Positions 1 to 11,358 of a stretch of 64,000 nt of DNA are shown here, one piece after another. The notes under the pieces were generated by a model. That model was not told the origin of the DNA, did not search any database, and saw only the letters and a program-made list of their open reading frames with translations. The stretch covers positions 558,001 through 622,000 of the forward strand of contig JASBNA010000010.1 in the NCBI GenBank assembly GCA_038087015.1, in the 5' to 3' direction. Made by a program: the position numbers and the translations under genes. Every line of letters starts with the position of its first letter. Positions within the stretch are counted from its first letter, which is position 1. The DNA comes from Cerrena zonata. Taxonomy: Eukaryota > Basidiomycota > Agaricomycetes > Polyporales > Cerrenaceae.

Positions 1-17
1 CGCGACCTTTAAAACAG

Positions 18-22
18 TTTCG
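18..22 (+). other. Possible 5-nt micro-exon of GAPDH
   Basis: The five bases TTTCG lie between an AG (16-17) and a GTACGC donor (23-28). If used, they complete Gly-Phe-Gly of the conserved N-terminal Rossmann motif, joining an unseen upstream exon ending in AAC GG to the exon that starts GC CGT at 78. Without this splicing the same frame contains TAA just upstream. This is an inference from codon phase; the preceding exon is outside the window. Confidence 0.35.
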
Positions 23-77
23 GTACGCATATACCCACCTCTCTTCTCTCCAAATTCACAACTAACCCACTCTTCAG

Positions 78-1715
<1,638 letters not shown>

Positions 1716-2160
1716 AGGGGGTCGATTTTCCTTCTAATTCGGAGTGTACGCGTACGAGTGCAGTATGAGTACCCTCTGAGGAGGTGACTTTGGTTGAGAA
1801 GTGATTACAAAGATTGTATAAAATCGGATTTGTTTGCGATTGCGGTTATACTTGTATTTGTTTTTGATGTGCGGTTTGCTTCTCTCTTTGGGAGGTGGTC
1901 GTGCATTTCGTTATCCATGAAATATAGAGTGTATTTTCTGTCGAAATCAAGTGTTGGTGTGACTTGCAGGCTGGATACGATTGAGATGTATACCGTAATC
2001 GGAGTTGGGATATCTAGCATGATCGCGTTTGTGACCTTTCAACATAACTATCAAACCTAGAGGGCTCGGTGGTAAGATAGTTCTATCCAAGCAATACCAA
2101 ATTTCAGACCTTATCGTGCAGAAATGACTATGCCAGAGCAGGATCACCTTTGCACAGATC
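1716..2160. other. GAPDH 3' flank
   Basis: Downstream region of GAPDH, T-rich near 1840-1960. No gene is supported; open frames here have no family resemblance and no intron signals. Confidence 0.5.
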
Positions 2161-2224
2161 CCAGTAGATCGCCCGCTAACGTCTCGACGGATCTGCTTCA
2201 AACTCGTAGATAAGACAGATATAC

Positions 2225-3180
2225 ATATTCATGGTATGATACCGAACGTACCCGTAGTTTCAGCAGCCACTTAAATGAAGAGAGGAGTCAAAATCACCCG
2301 TGTACAGTCCTGGACTCGATCTACCATCGTCGTATGTTTAGGCAGTCCATTCAGAGATGTAGAATGTATATATAGTCAGGACGACTTGGAAAGGATTTTT
2401 ATTTTAAGGGTTTGGTCTCGATGGCTTTGATGCTTAGAGGTACCATGGATGTTGGACGTTGGTACATAGTAGTCCTGACGTCGATCATCATGTATATCTG
2501 GCTTGTTGAATATGTATTTCATTAGCTGTAGCTGTATCTGTAATTGCACAAATAAATCGATCCATACGTTCCGTGTCTATGATAATAAGTGACAGAGACC
2601 GCGATGTCGATTATAATAGTATTGAGGTCGAAACATGGATACCTACCTTTGCTTGAGCCTCAATACAGCACCACCATTTCTTCGATTTCCTAGCAATATC
2701 TGAAGTTTCCAGTAACGGGTTGACGTGAGCGATTAACATTGCAAGAGTTTGTTCATGATGATATTCGTTGACTTTTGTTTCGCCAAGCTCGGATGATTGA
2801 AGCCTCATCTGAGACTTGGAGAATCGATACATCTTGAGATCGGCGTGAGCGGAAGTGTGGTTTACTGTTTAAGCCGTGCACGACTTAGGTCGCAGACGAT
2901 GATGGATGAGGGTGACCCAGTGAGAGGCAAGGGATAACCCGACGACCCGCCGAAAGCGCCGGTCTTCTTGCTTCTTCTCTTTTCAGACCATTAGTTGCTA
3001 CATTTCTTCCGCCCTCGTCGACTATACTATGCATTCTCAATTCTGAACCGATCTCCAGGTCGTAACTTCAAGCTTTGATTTGCTTTGATTCCATCCATGG
3101 TCGTAGGCTATAAGCCTACGACGGCCTTCAGTTTGGGGCACTTCAAGACACAATGTTATACTCCTACAAATGTGGATGTA
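2225..3180. repeat. Diverged intergenic module, copy 1 (pairs with 7860-8700)
   Basis: Blocks in this interval recur in the same order at 7860-8700. Examples are the stretch around 2484 (atcatcatgtatatctgg, also near 8011), the stretch at about 2623-2710 (gaggtcgaaacatg..., also near 8143), the cgaaagcgcc motif near 2951 (also near 8453) and cttcaagctttgatttgctt near 3066 (also near 8648). Identity by eye is roughly 70-85 percent with gaps. The module sits upstream of the LRR-like relic and GH76 gene copy 1, so the whole unit was duplicated in tandem. No intact gene is seen. Confidence 0.6.
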
Positions 3181-3280
3181 TTACTCGCAGCGATAGTCAC
3201 CGTTTTACCCATTTCGATAGTCAAGGCACTCATGGCAGAGGATTTCATCATCGGCTTTCGCCTAGTTATTGGAGAGTAAA
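3180..3280 (+). pseudogene. Relic of an F-box-family LRR-like gene
   Basis: A short stretch around 3210-3250 (a serine- and valine-rich turn followed by SIVKALMAEDF) matches the paralogue at 10540-10600 (SLSSVKALMLGDL). It occupies the same position, upstream of a GH76 gene. The rest of the gene is gone and the following sequence aligns only to the paralogue's 3' flank. This is a deletion remnant, not an expressed gene. Confidence 0.45.
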
Positions 3281-3716
3281 CTTAATGTGTCTCCGAAGAC
3301 GCCATGTTGGGGCAATTTGAGTATGCTAGTGCTCCCGGCTACACTCAGGCTCTTTGTTGGTTACCCATTGTACCCGGGCCTTTCCTCAATCCTGAGTCCA
3401 ATTGATTCTGACTGCTAGATGGATTTGGTCTTGCTCTTTTGCATATGCGCCGCCGGAGGACTGTTTCCCGCTTCTGGAGTTATAGTTCTTCGACTCTGAT
3501 ATCAGGACCTCCGACGCTGGAGACTAGTGCTTCCCGTAACACATCTTGCGCGAACATTCGACCGTCAATCTAACTCCCCTTCTCTCATATGAAATTGAAT
3601 GGGCTGTACCCTAATAACCAGACGGTAGCTTCACGAACAGATGCCCGTCGGAGAATAATCACACTATTCAGATGGGCTCCCTGTGAATGCTTTCTCGCAG
3701 CGTCTCGAGTCGAAGA

Positions 3717-3724
3717 TATATAAA
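3717..3724 (+). promoter_or_regulatory. TATA box of GH76-like gene copy 1
   Basis: TATATAAA lies 43 bases upstream of the ATG at 3767. It follows TCGAGTCGAAG, which is conserved upstream of copy 2 (about 11296-11306), where the TATA itself has drifted to CACATAAA. Confidence 0.5.
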
Positions 3725-3766
3725 GCCACAAAGCCCAAATACCCCCCAAAAAATTATCCTTCTCTC

Positions 3767-6268
3767 ATGATTCTACTAACCCTACTCCCTGTTCTACTGA
3801 TATCCCGCTCGCTCGCTCAGGATTACTCTATTCCTTCGCAATGGGTTGTGAGTAATCGCCATTGAAGCTACTTCTCACATCCCATGTTGATCCTCCAAAT
3901 AGAATACCACTTCGTCCTTGAGTCGAAGTGATAGGATTCGATTGTCCTCAGACGTGTTGGCCACTTTCACCCCACTGTACAATTCGACTGATGGCATAAT
4001 TCCAAGTATGATGTGTACGCCTTCCGAATTAACCTCTATCCTTACACACCACAGCCCTATTTTTTAACGAGAACGCGGAGCTCTCTATTGCTACAGCCAT
4101 CTATGACTCACTAGTGGATGGTGAGAGTAATTACAACGCCTACAAACAGCGTTTTTCGCTCGTAACAAGTTTCCTTCCGCCGCAATCGTGAGTAACTGGA
4201 ATATGTTGATCAGTCTTAAACACTACTAAACCATACTTCTAGACCACCTTCCGCTGTAGAAGATTTGTGAGTTGGATACTATGCGAGAATACTGTACGGC
4301 TCACCAGGAGCTAGATGGTGGGGCATTGCTGCAGTCGAGGCATTCAAGGCTTATAACGACACCTATTTTCTGGACAATGCTATCTCCATCTGGAAGACGT
4401 ATAGGCCTCTGGTGGTTACCCAGTCCGACGCTGACAATGGCTACTATGCCGAGAGGAATGTTAGCTTTCCTTCTACATGCAATGGAGGTGAGGTCACTCC
4501 CGATTATATGAACGATGCTCATGAGGATCTAAGATTCCAACGCGGGCGGCGTAATCGATGTAATTCTAATTCAGCCTTTCTATTGATCATCCGACGCGTG
4601 CTAATTGGGAAATCTGAAAGTTTGCGTCTCCAAATAGCATGGAGCGTTCATTCGTAATTAATGCTGTGACCACAGGGTATGTTATCACCTCTCATGTCCC
4701 TGAAATGAACTTGGATATCCATAACTTGTTTTAGGAGTTATACGGGGTAGAGATGTTTTGGTTCCCTTCTGTGTCGAAGCTGACATGAAAATGGTTGTTT
4801 CTCAGGCTTTCAGCATACTTGTTTAATCTTACTGATCAACAGATATATCACGATGCAGCCCAACTGTCGTTGTCATTCATCCGATCACATCTAGCAGCAC
4901 GCACCGATAATGCCACTATCTCTCTTCAGGCTGCCTTCAATCTGATGGAATGTCGGCCGATACAGGACAACACACAGTCCTTGATCTCTGGACTATATCT
5001 GGAGGCCCTGAGTACCTTTGCATACAAAACCAGTAATGATACTCTTATGCAAGAGTATAGTCAACTCCTTTCCTAGTCACCTATGATTTCAATAACGATT
5101 CCAATGGAGCAAACCAATTTGCGCTGAACGCGATGAAATTCTCATCTTGGAATAGTGAGAGTGGTCTGGTACGCGAAGATAAGAGGATCTATAGTGTCAT
5201 ACTGAAACATCGTAATAACAATCCATATCGTTCAGATCTAATTCGGCACAATATTGTCACTCCAAAGCGAGGTACAAATATTCTTCTCATTGTGACATAC
5301 TAACTTTATATCTACCCAGGTATCCTCATGCGGGGTCTGTATAGACACTGGACCCATAGTCCAAAGGATAGCGAAATCTCCAAATTGATCAAGGCTTTTC
5401 TTCTGGTTCAGGTACGACATATTCTCTGTTATTGACCGTCATAACATATTGTTTCATGTTGATCTGTTTCGCAGTATAATAATCTACAGAATAACGCTCA
5501 ATATAACGCTATCTGGTACTCAACTGATTGGAGGGGACCTCCTGTGCCTTCTCTGGTTCCCCGGGGTCAATTGGATGCTTTCGATGTCCTCAATTTTGCG
5601 ATCGGCGTAGAAGGCGAGCCTGATCTGCCCACAACGTATATTCCCCACGCACTCTCAGCATCATCATTATCATTTGACGCATCTATCACATAGATCGAGT
5701 TCTATGTCTACCAATGTTGAGCCGACCAATACTCCTTCGCCTAAATCCATAACAACAAAGCACACTCTCTCATTAGGACCAATTGTTGGGGGAACAATTG
5801 GCGGATTCGTCCTTGTGGCTATCGCAATTCTTGTATTCGTGATACGCTACCGGCGTCGAGCTCGAAACCACCGAAATAATTATCTACCTCGCGATAATGT
5901 AGAGAGGGAGACTGTCGTGATCAACGAAAACGGGTTTGTCCGCCCCAATCAGCATCCATTTGTTGAGCCCTTCCCTCCACTATTCCCTGCATTGGGTACG
6001 TACTTGGTTGTGTATTGCTCCTATCGCATGACACTCTCAACTTTGTTACCTAGATCTACCCAATTCTTCCAAATTGCGGAACGAATTTCAACATACGTCA
6101 GCTACCCCAGCAGCGGTCGTACACGATCCCCCGCAGCCTCCATCTTCTCGGCCTCCAACATCACCTCCTGCAACAGAAGAGCCTCAAGCTGAACATCGAG
6201 CACGTTCTATTTTGAGTCACAGTATTCCATCCAGTGCGCCACCTGAATATCAAACCGTTGTCAGTTAA
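3767..6268 (+). CDS. GH76-like membrane protein, copy A, splice-damaged
   Basis: Multi-exon gene beginning with a signal peptide (ILLTLLPVLLISRSLAQDYS). A GH76-like (alpha-1,6-mannanase family) ectodomain follows, with WWGIAAVEAFKAYNDTYF, FPSTCNG, LSAYLFNLTDQQIYHDAAQ and MRGLYRHWTHSPKDSEI blocks. Next come a Ser/Thr/Pro linker, one transmembrane helix (GGTIGGFVLVAIAILVFVI, about 5787-5843), a basic RYRRRARNHR stop-transfer and a cytosolic tail with EPFPPLFP and a C-terminal PPEY. Compared with copy B (11359-13806), two splice sites are lost. The acceptor before GCAAACCAATTT (5111) reads GG instead of AG. The donor after GTACGCGAAG (5170-5179) reads ATAAGA instead of GTAAGT; the retained 57 nt are stop-free and in frame. 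I find no in-frame route past the first lesion, so this copy may be non-functional. Confidence 0.75.
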
Positions 6269-7280
6269 GTCACAGGGTAGTGTTATGGTAATATGATTGG
6301 TTATTTTGTATTAAATTCATATGTGTGGACAGTGCTTTACCGTTCTCATAAATCGAGCCACTCTCGTTGCCAAAAACGTAACGGATAACGTCTTAAAGTC
6401 TTTTTTTGAGGTGCCGAAGTGGGATTCACTTATTTGAATGAGACCAAGCTTGATGTGCAACCGGAGTCGCTAGATTGGGTGGCTGTAGCATCTATCGTAT
6501 TGAAGCAAGAGATTATACCAGCTGTTGTCTCATATTATTAAAGTTATTTCTGTGAAGCGATTACGACTCGAGTTGTAGACGATGAGATAGAGAGAGTAGG
6601 AAGTTGTTACGCGACTCCTTGTCTGACTGCCAGTGAATGTATTCATGTATCTTAATCTCAGGAGAAATAGACGTTTAATAAATATATATCAAAAAGTTTC
6701 ACACCAGAGAACCTTAGAGTCAGAGCGCATGCTAGTGCATCCGGGCCTGTTCGAAATCAGGAGGGTGTTTATTTGGCTCTGTTTGGCGACAGCCTCTAAG
6801 AAGAATCTATATTTGGCATATGATCGACCGCCCAAGCTGTCGTAGCAGTCCAGCCTCGTCTTGCGCTCTGTGCAGTGAGATGCAGTTGGTACAAAGAAGG
6901 TTGGGTGGCCTCAGTAACTTTAGTGTAAGAGCCTACGTTCTGTCACCCATTCTGTCTACATTCACTGGTTGCCTGATATTGCCCTCGCAATCAACAGTTA
7001 AGCTCGCCTCCGGCAAACATCATTCTCGAGTGCAAAAGAAACGGTCTTAGCTTACAGGATAAGCTCGCTCGACAACTCTATGGGAGAGGCTCGTACTCGG
7101 GGATATATCGCAAATAGGACAGGGATGTTGTGGTCCTCTTGTGGTTCTTGTCTCCCAGGTGTAGTGTGCTCTCCGACATGACAATATCGGCTTTCAGTAC
7201 ATCGACAACCACGACTACAATCAAGATAATTTGGAGACCATCGCTGCTGCTGTGAGGTGAATCATGTTGAATGATAACTC
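6269..7280. other. Intergenic, no gene supported
   Basis: 3' flank of GH76 copy A. Around 6765-6850 it holds one copy of a recurring intergenic motif (a TTTGGC...CCTCTAAG...ATATTTGGCATATGATCGAC pattern), which also occurs near 13945, 19870, 32230 and 38150. No coding evidence. Confidence 0.4.
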
Positions 7281-8700
7281 GACTAAATCACCGGAACCGG
7301 TACGGGGTGGGTCGGTCGTACACAAAGTCTTTCCTAGGAGCGTTTTTTTGTTCGATAAGACTATAGCTCGGTCGAGGATCTCCGGCTTCGTATGAATAGG
7401 GTAAGTGGTGTATTCACATGAGTTGAGGTGTATAAACTCTCCGCCATGTAGCCTACGGGATCGAACTACCTTTTCAAAACGAGGACGATGGAAAGCTGCG
7501 CCCTGACCCGAGTCGTTGGCACCCCGTCCTTTGATACATGAATGGACAAATCCTACTCCTAGTTCGTTCGTGGAAACCCTCATAGGAAAGGAGACGTATC
7601 CTATTCCTCGGACCATCGGAACAGCAATCCATTTAACGGGAGGAATTTTCGGTAATATGAACGTACCAATAGCTTCAGCAGCCTCCTTACACATCCCTGA
7701 GCCCGGCGATCACGTTGACACTCTGGTCTCATTGGCCCCTTCGCATTCTGTATACCCTTTACTAAGAGAGAAATCCACTGCGTCTTCTGGGTCGTCCTTG
7801 AGACTATGCACACAAAGAAATGAAGAGAGGAGAATCGAAACCGGTTGTGTATATTCTTGAACTCGATCCACTATCATATGTTCAAGCTAGAGAGTGTAGG
7901 TGTACAATAGTCAGTACGATTTTGAAAAAGGTTTTAGTTCGAGGTTTTGTCCTTGAATGGCTTTGAAACTTGGAGAAGCTGTGGAAGTTGTTCGTTGGCC
8001 ATAGTAGTCGATCATCATGTATATCTGGCCTGTTGTATATGTATTTCATGGGCCGTAGCTGTATCCGTAATTGCACAAAAAATCGATTTATAGGTTACGT
8101 GTCTAAGCAAATAGAGACGGCGACGTCGATTATAATAATATTGAGGTCGAAACATGAATACCTACCTTTGCCTGAACTCCAATACAGCACTACCATTCCT
8201 TCGATTTGCTAGCAATATTTGAAGTCCCTAGGAGTCGAGATGAGCGGATAGTATTGCCGGAGTTCGTTTGTGGTGATCTTGGTTTTTGTTTGCTTCACCG
8301 AGCTCGAAGGATTGAAGCCTCATCTAAGACCTGGAGAGTGAATGCATCTTGAGGTTGGCGTGGGTGGTAGAGTGTTTCACTGTCTAAGCCGTGGACGACC
8401 TAGAAGGCGCAGACGATGAGGGTGGGAGTCAAGGGATAGGGACCCAACGACCTGAAAGCGCCAACTAAGTCTCGTTCTTCTCTCTTTCTTTCCACACCGG
8501 CCTTGTTCCTCTTTCTTGAAAACTCTTTGCAAAACATCGCCCGCCCCACACACCCCGCCTTCATCGGCCATGCTCTGCATGGAAAGAGTTCTCAGCAATA
8601 AACCGCAAGAATTGCGACTAGGATCTGAACCGATCCTCAGGTTGCAACTTCAAGCTTTGATTTGCTTTGACTTTGCCCATCCTGCGCCGTAGTCTTATGA
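7280..8700. repeat. Diverged intergenic module, copy 2
   Basis: Counterpart of 2225-3180, with the same blocks in the same order. The interval 7300-7860 is open in part on both strands, but neither frame shows a recognisable domain, intron pattern or start context. The module leads into the promoter of the LRR-like gene at 9861. Confidence 0.5.
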
Positions 8701-9630
8701 GCCTACCCTCGCCCGAATGCGGGTGCATCGTGTAGGACGTCGAGTTCACGTCCACGCTTTACCATTCACCGTCCGCGTAGGAAGCAAAAGTCATGATGAT
8801 CCGTAAGAATCTTCCTTCGATCTGGACGAAACTAAAGTTCAAAGGTTGCACGATACCCAGATGGTGAGTGCGATCATCCAGACTTTTGGAAGAGCTTTGA
8901 TATGAATACTTGCGTGAGGTCTAACTTTGGTGGTTAACCCAGATATACCCAATCCGAGCCATAGGATATAATCGCATGCCATCGTTTAGACGTTAACCTT
9001 GCGTTTAGTGCACCTAGAGTCCTGGATGAAGACCGATAGCGTTTATCGATCGTCCGCTCATCCTTTTTACCATTCGGATTTATAGCTAAGAATATATGTA
9101 CCTACATGAGGTATAAGTATTTCAAAGATATCTTCCAAAACCAAACTTCACTTACATCTCATTTCCAAAGCAGGATACTGTCTGCTCATGGAAATATTGC
9201 TGAAAACTGGTGTGTTCTTCCCTCACTAGAAGCCATGCATAAACTCATTAGCAATCCATAAGGTTGTATGTGAACCTCATACCTCCAATGATCTCCAGCA
9301 GGTTTAAGGGCATTCCTTGTGTGGAATTCTATTACTGCTTGCCCCCCTGTTATCTATACAGAGGGGCAGTAGGAATGAATTCCAATTGGGTATGTCTTCA
9401 ACCCTGCCTTATCTGTAATATCTATGAGCGTAAATGTCTCCTGAACCTGAATGGTTTCAGTAGTATGCTCTGTAATCATTTGTGAACTCACCACCTTATG
9501 TTTCCACTACAAAAGGTACTTGACTTTTTACGTCTAGAGATGCCAAATCCACCACCACAAGATGACATATCGAAAACGTTAAAGTACGATTGCAACAACG
9601 ATATCCACGGTCGGCCACTGAGCGCAAAAT
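8701..9630. other. Intergenic, nothing recognised
   Basis: About 0.9 kb between module copy 2 and the conserved promoter block. Short frames at 9264-9485 and 9498-9755 show no domain, paralogue or splice support. Confidence 0.35.
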
Positions 9631-9662
9631 ACGCGACGACGATCACGTGTGGGATGTTCAAC
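9631..9662 (+). promoter_or_regulatory. Conserved CACGTG promoter block, copy 1
   Basis: Starts ACGCGACGACGATCACGTGT and continues GGGATGTTCAAC. The same 32-base block (2-3 mismatches) lies at 18277-18308 and 36552-36583, always about 200-230 bases upstream of an LRR-like start codon. It joins an MluI-box-like ACGCG to a bHLH-type E-box CACGTG. Surrounding sequence is far more diverged, which suggests selection. Confidence 0.6.
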
Positions 9663-9773
9663 TCAACCTCTGCGCCTCAACTCTCCTTTTCACGTTGTAG
9701 CTCAGATCGCTCCGCTCACGTAGAGACGCTGAGGGACTCTTACTTTCATACCTGAACAGTTGAAGGCTCAAAG

Positions 9774-9837
9774 GTATGTATCTAAATACCTAATTACGCC
9801 CAATATATCTCATCCCCCGTGCCGCTTATCCCCCAAG
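9774..9837 (+). other. 5'-UTR intron of LRR-like gene 1 (64 nt)
   Basis: AAAG/GTATGT donor at 9774 and ccccaag acceptor ending at 9837. The two paralogues have a 64-nt intron at the same place (18428-18491 and 36703-36766), just upstream of the ATG. Confidence 0.6.
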
Positions 9838-9860
9838 TTCCATCGTACAAGACGGTGACA

Positions 9861-10883
9861 ATGCCGGATCCTCAAGAACACACTCACACAGATGCTCATC
9901 CCCCGATTCTCGAGGACCTCGACCAGGACGATCCCAACTCGGCTTGCGATCACCCAGTTCCTCCCCTTCCTCCCAATCTCGTCTTCTCGCTCTCCCAACT
10001 ATCCACACTGACGTTATCCGGGGGGTCCCAGGGGACTACGACTCAAATGGACTCACATCACATCGCCGTCTTCCTTGCCTCCATGCCCAACCTGGAGAAC
10101 CTCACGCTCCGGAACATAATCACTCGTTCCTCAAGTAAATGCACGCCACGACGCACCGTCCGTCTTCCCCGTCTGCAATCCCTCCATCTATTGGACGATG
10201 ATCAGGGAATCACCTCTCTCCTTAATCATCTCGCCATAACCCCCAATGTTAAACTCGATATCGAAATTGTCGAGCTGGCGACTGTTGTCGTCCTGGTTGA
10301 TTTATTCTACAACATTCGTCGCATGCTTTGTGGCAGCAACCAGTATCCAAATCAGACGCTCGAGTCCCTTAGTATCGCGACGGCTCCCCAAGGGCTAGTA
10401 GTCAAGTGTTATTTCGACCTACGAGGATTTGCCAACGTGCAAAGTCCCGACTCAGAAGCTCCAATTAGGATCGCCCTAAAGCCAGCCCATAATCGGGCAT
10501 GGACAGCGGCGACGTTTGCGGCAATATTCAGCATCCTGTCTCTCTCATCAGTCAAGGCACTCATGTTGGGGGACCTCGTCCTTGATAACCTAACGGACCC
10601 CGTCTTGAGGATCTTTCTGCGATGCTTGACCGGTTTGAAGTACATTCGTCTGGTCGAGACCAAGTTTGACGCGCCATTGAAAATGTCAAGTTGGGGAACT
10701 ATGGTACTCGTCGAGCTGGGAGAAGAGCCAGGACTGTCTGTCCTCTCACATCTACTTGAACGAACCATTAGCAATCTAGTCTATTGCGGGAAATTGTGGA
10801 GGGTTCTGGCAAGCTGTAAAGGTGTGGCGCATATTGGCGTGGAACAAGTACTATCTGAAGATGAAGATTTGGGTGCCGTCTGA
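9861..10883 (+). CDS. F-box-family leucine-rich protein lacking an F-box, paralogue 1
   Basis: Single-exon ORF of 340 residues from ATG 9861; the frame is open upstream to a GTG at 9819, but paralogues fix the ATG. The N-terminus is rich in Asp, His, Thr and Pro. From about residue 42 come LRR-like segments typical of the C-terminal half of agaricomycete F-box proteins: LSQLSTLTLSGG, LENLTLRNIIT, LPRLQSLHLLDDDQGITSLL, SLSIATAPQGLVVK, LSSVKALMLGDL and LKYIRLVETKFD. No F-box (LPxEL...IF) is present, and none is seen within 600 bases upstream. About 45 percent identical by eye to the copies at 18509 and 36784. It probably binds a protein partner through the leucine-rich surface; the role is unknown. 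It is preceded by the conserved promoter block and 64-nt intron. Confidence 0.75.
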   Translation: MPDPQEHTHTDAHPPILEDLDQDDPNSACDHPVPPLPPNLVFSLSQLSTLTLSGGSQGTTTQMDSHHIAVFLASMPNLENLTLRNIITRSSSKCTPRRTVRLPRLQSLHLLDDDQGITSLLNHLAITPNVKLDIEIVELATVVVLVDLFYNIRRMLCGSNQYPNQTLESLSIATAPQGLVVKCYFDLRGFANVQSPDSEAPIRIALKPAHNRAWTAATFAAIFSILSLSSVKALMLGDLVLDNLTDPVLRIFLRCLTGLKYIRLVETKFDAPLKMSSWGTMVLVELGEEPGLSVLSHLLERTISNLVYCGKLWRVLASCKGVAHIGVEQVLSEDEDLGAV

Positions 10884-11358
10884 AATGCAGAACACGCGGG
10901 GCTTTTTCTTGTTACTCGCTTTGTTTGTTACCTCCTGGTTCCTGTTCTTGGTTTTCGATTTTGGTCAATCGTAACTAATCGACGTATGCGTCCTCGCTCC
11001 TTTTCATATCCGCCGTCATAAGTCCCCCACGATTATTTATCGCATTCTTGGGCTACGGTCGTTTAACTTGATTGGGGAGTATTTGATATCAGTATCTCTG
11101 AACGCTAGAGACCAGTGCTTGGTGTAACCCGTCTTGCTCGAACCTTGGGTCGTCAATTTGATGTCTCTTCTCTGATATGAAATACAATTTGCTCCAACGA
11201 GATATATCCTGATAGTCCGACGCTCATGACAGATGTACGACGGAGAACAATCACACTATTCTGATGGCTACCTGTGGATGCCTTCTCTCAGCGGCTCGAG
11301 TCGAAGGCACATAAAGTCACAAAGCCCCAATTGCCCACCAAGTTTCTCACTTTCTCGC
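10884..11358 (+). other. Shared LRR/GH76 intergenic promoter region
   Basis: About 475 bases aligning with 3420-3766 upstream of GH76 copy A. Shared pieces include the tctcatatgaaat/tctgatatgaaat stretch, cggagaaYaatcacactattc and TCGAGTCGAAG. It is the promoter of GH76 copy B, whose TATA has drifted to CACATAAA near 11309. Confidence 0.45.

Noticed and set aside
7221..7860. Overlapping ORFs on both strands in module copy 2
   Set aside because: No domain and no splice pattern, and the ORFs are not shared with module copy 1.
9819..9860. Extended start of LRR-like gene 1 at GTG 9819 (likewise upstream extensions at 18428 and 36703)
   Set aside because: These parts fall in or against the conserved 64-nt 5'-UTR intron; paralogues fix the ATG at 9861, 18509 and 36784.
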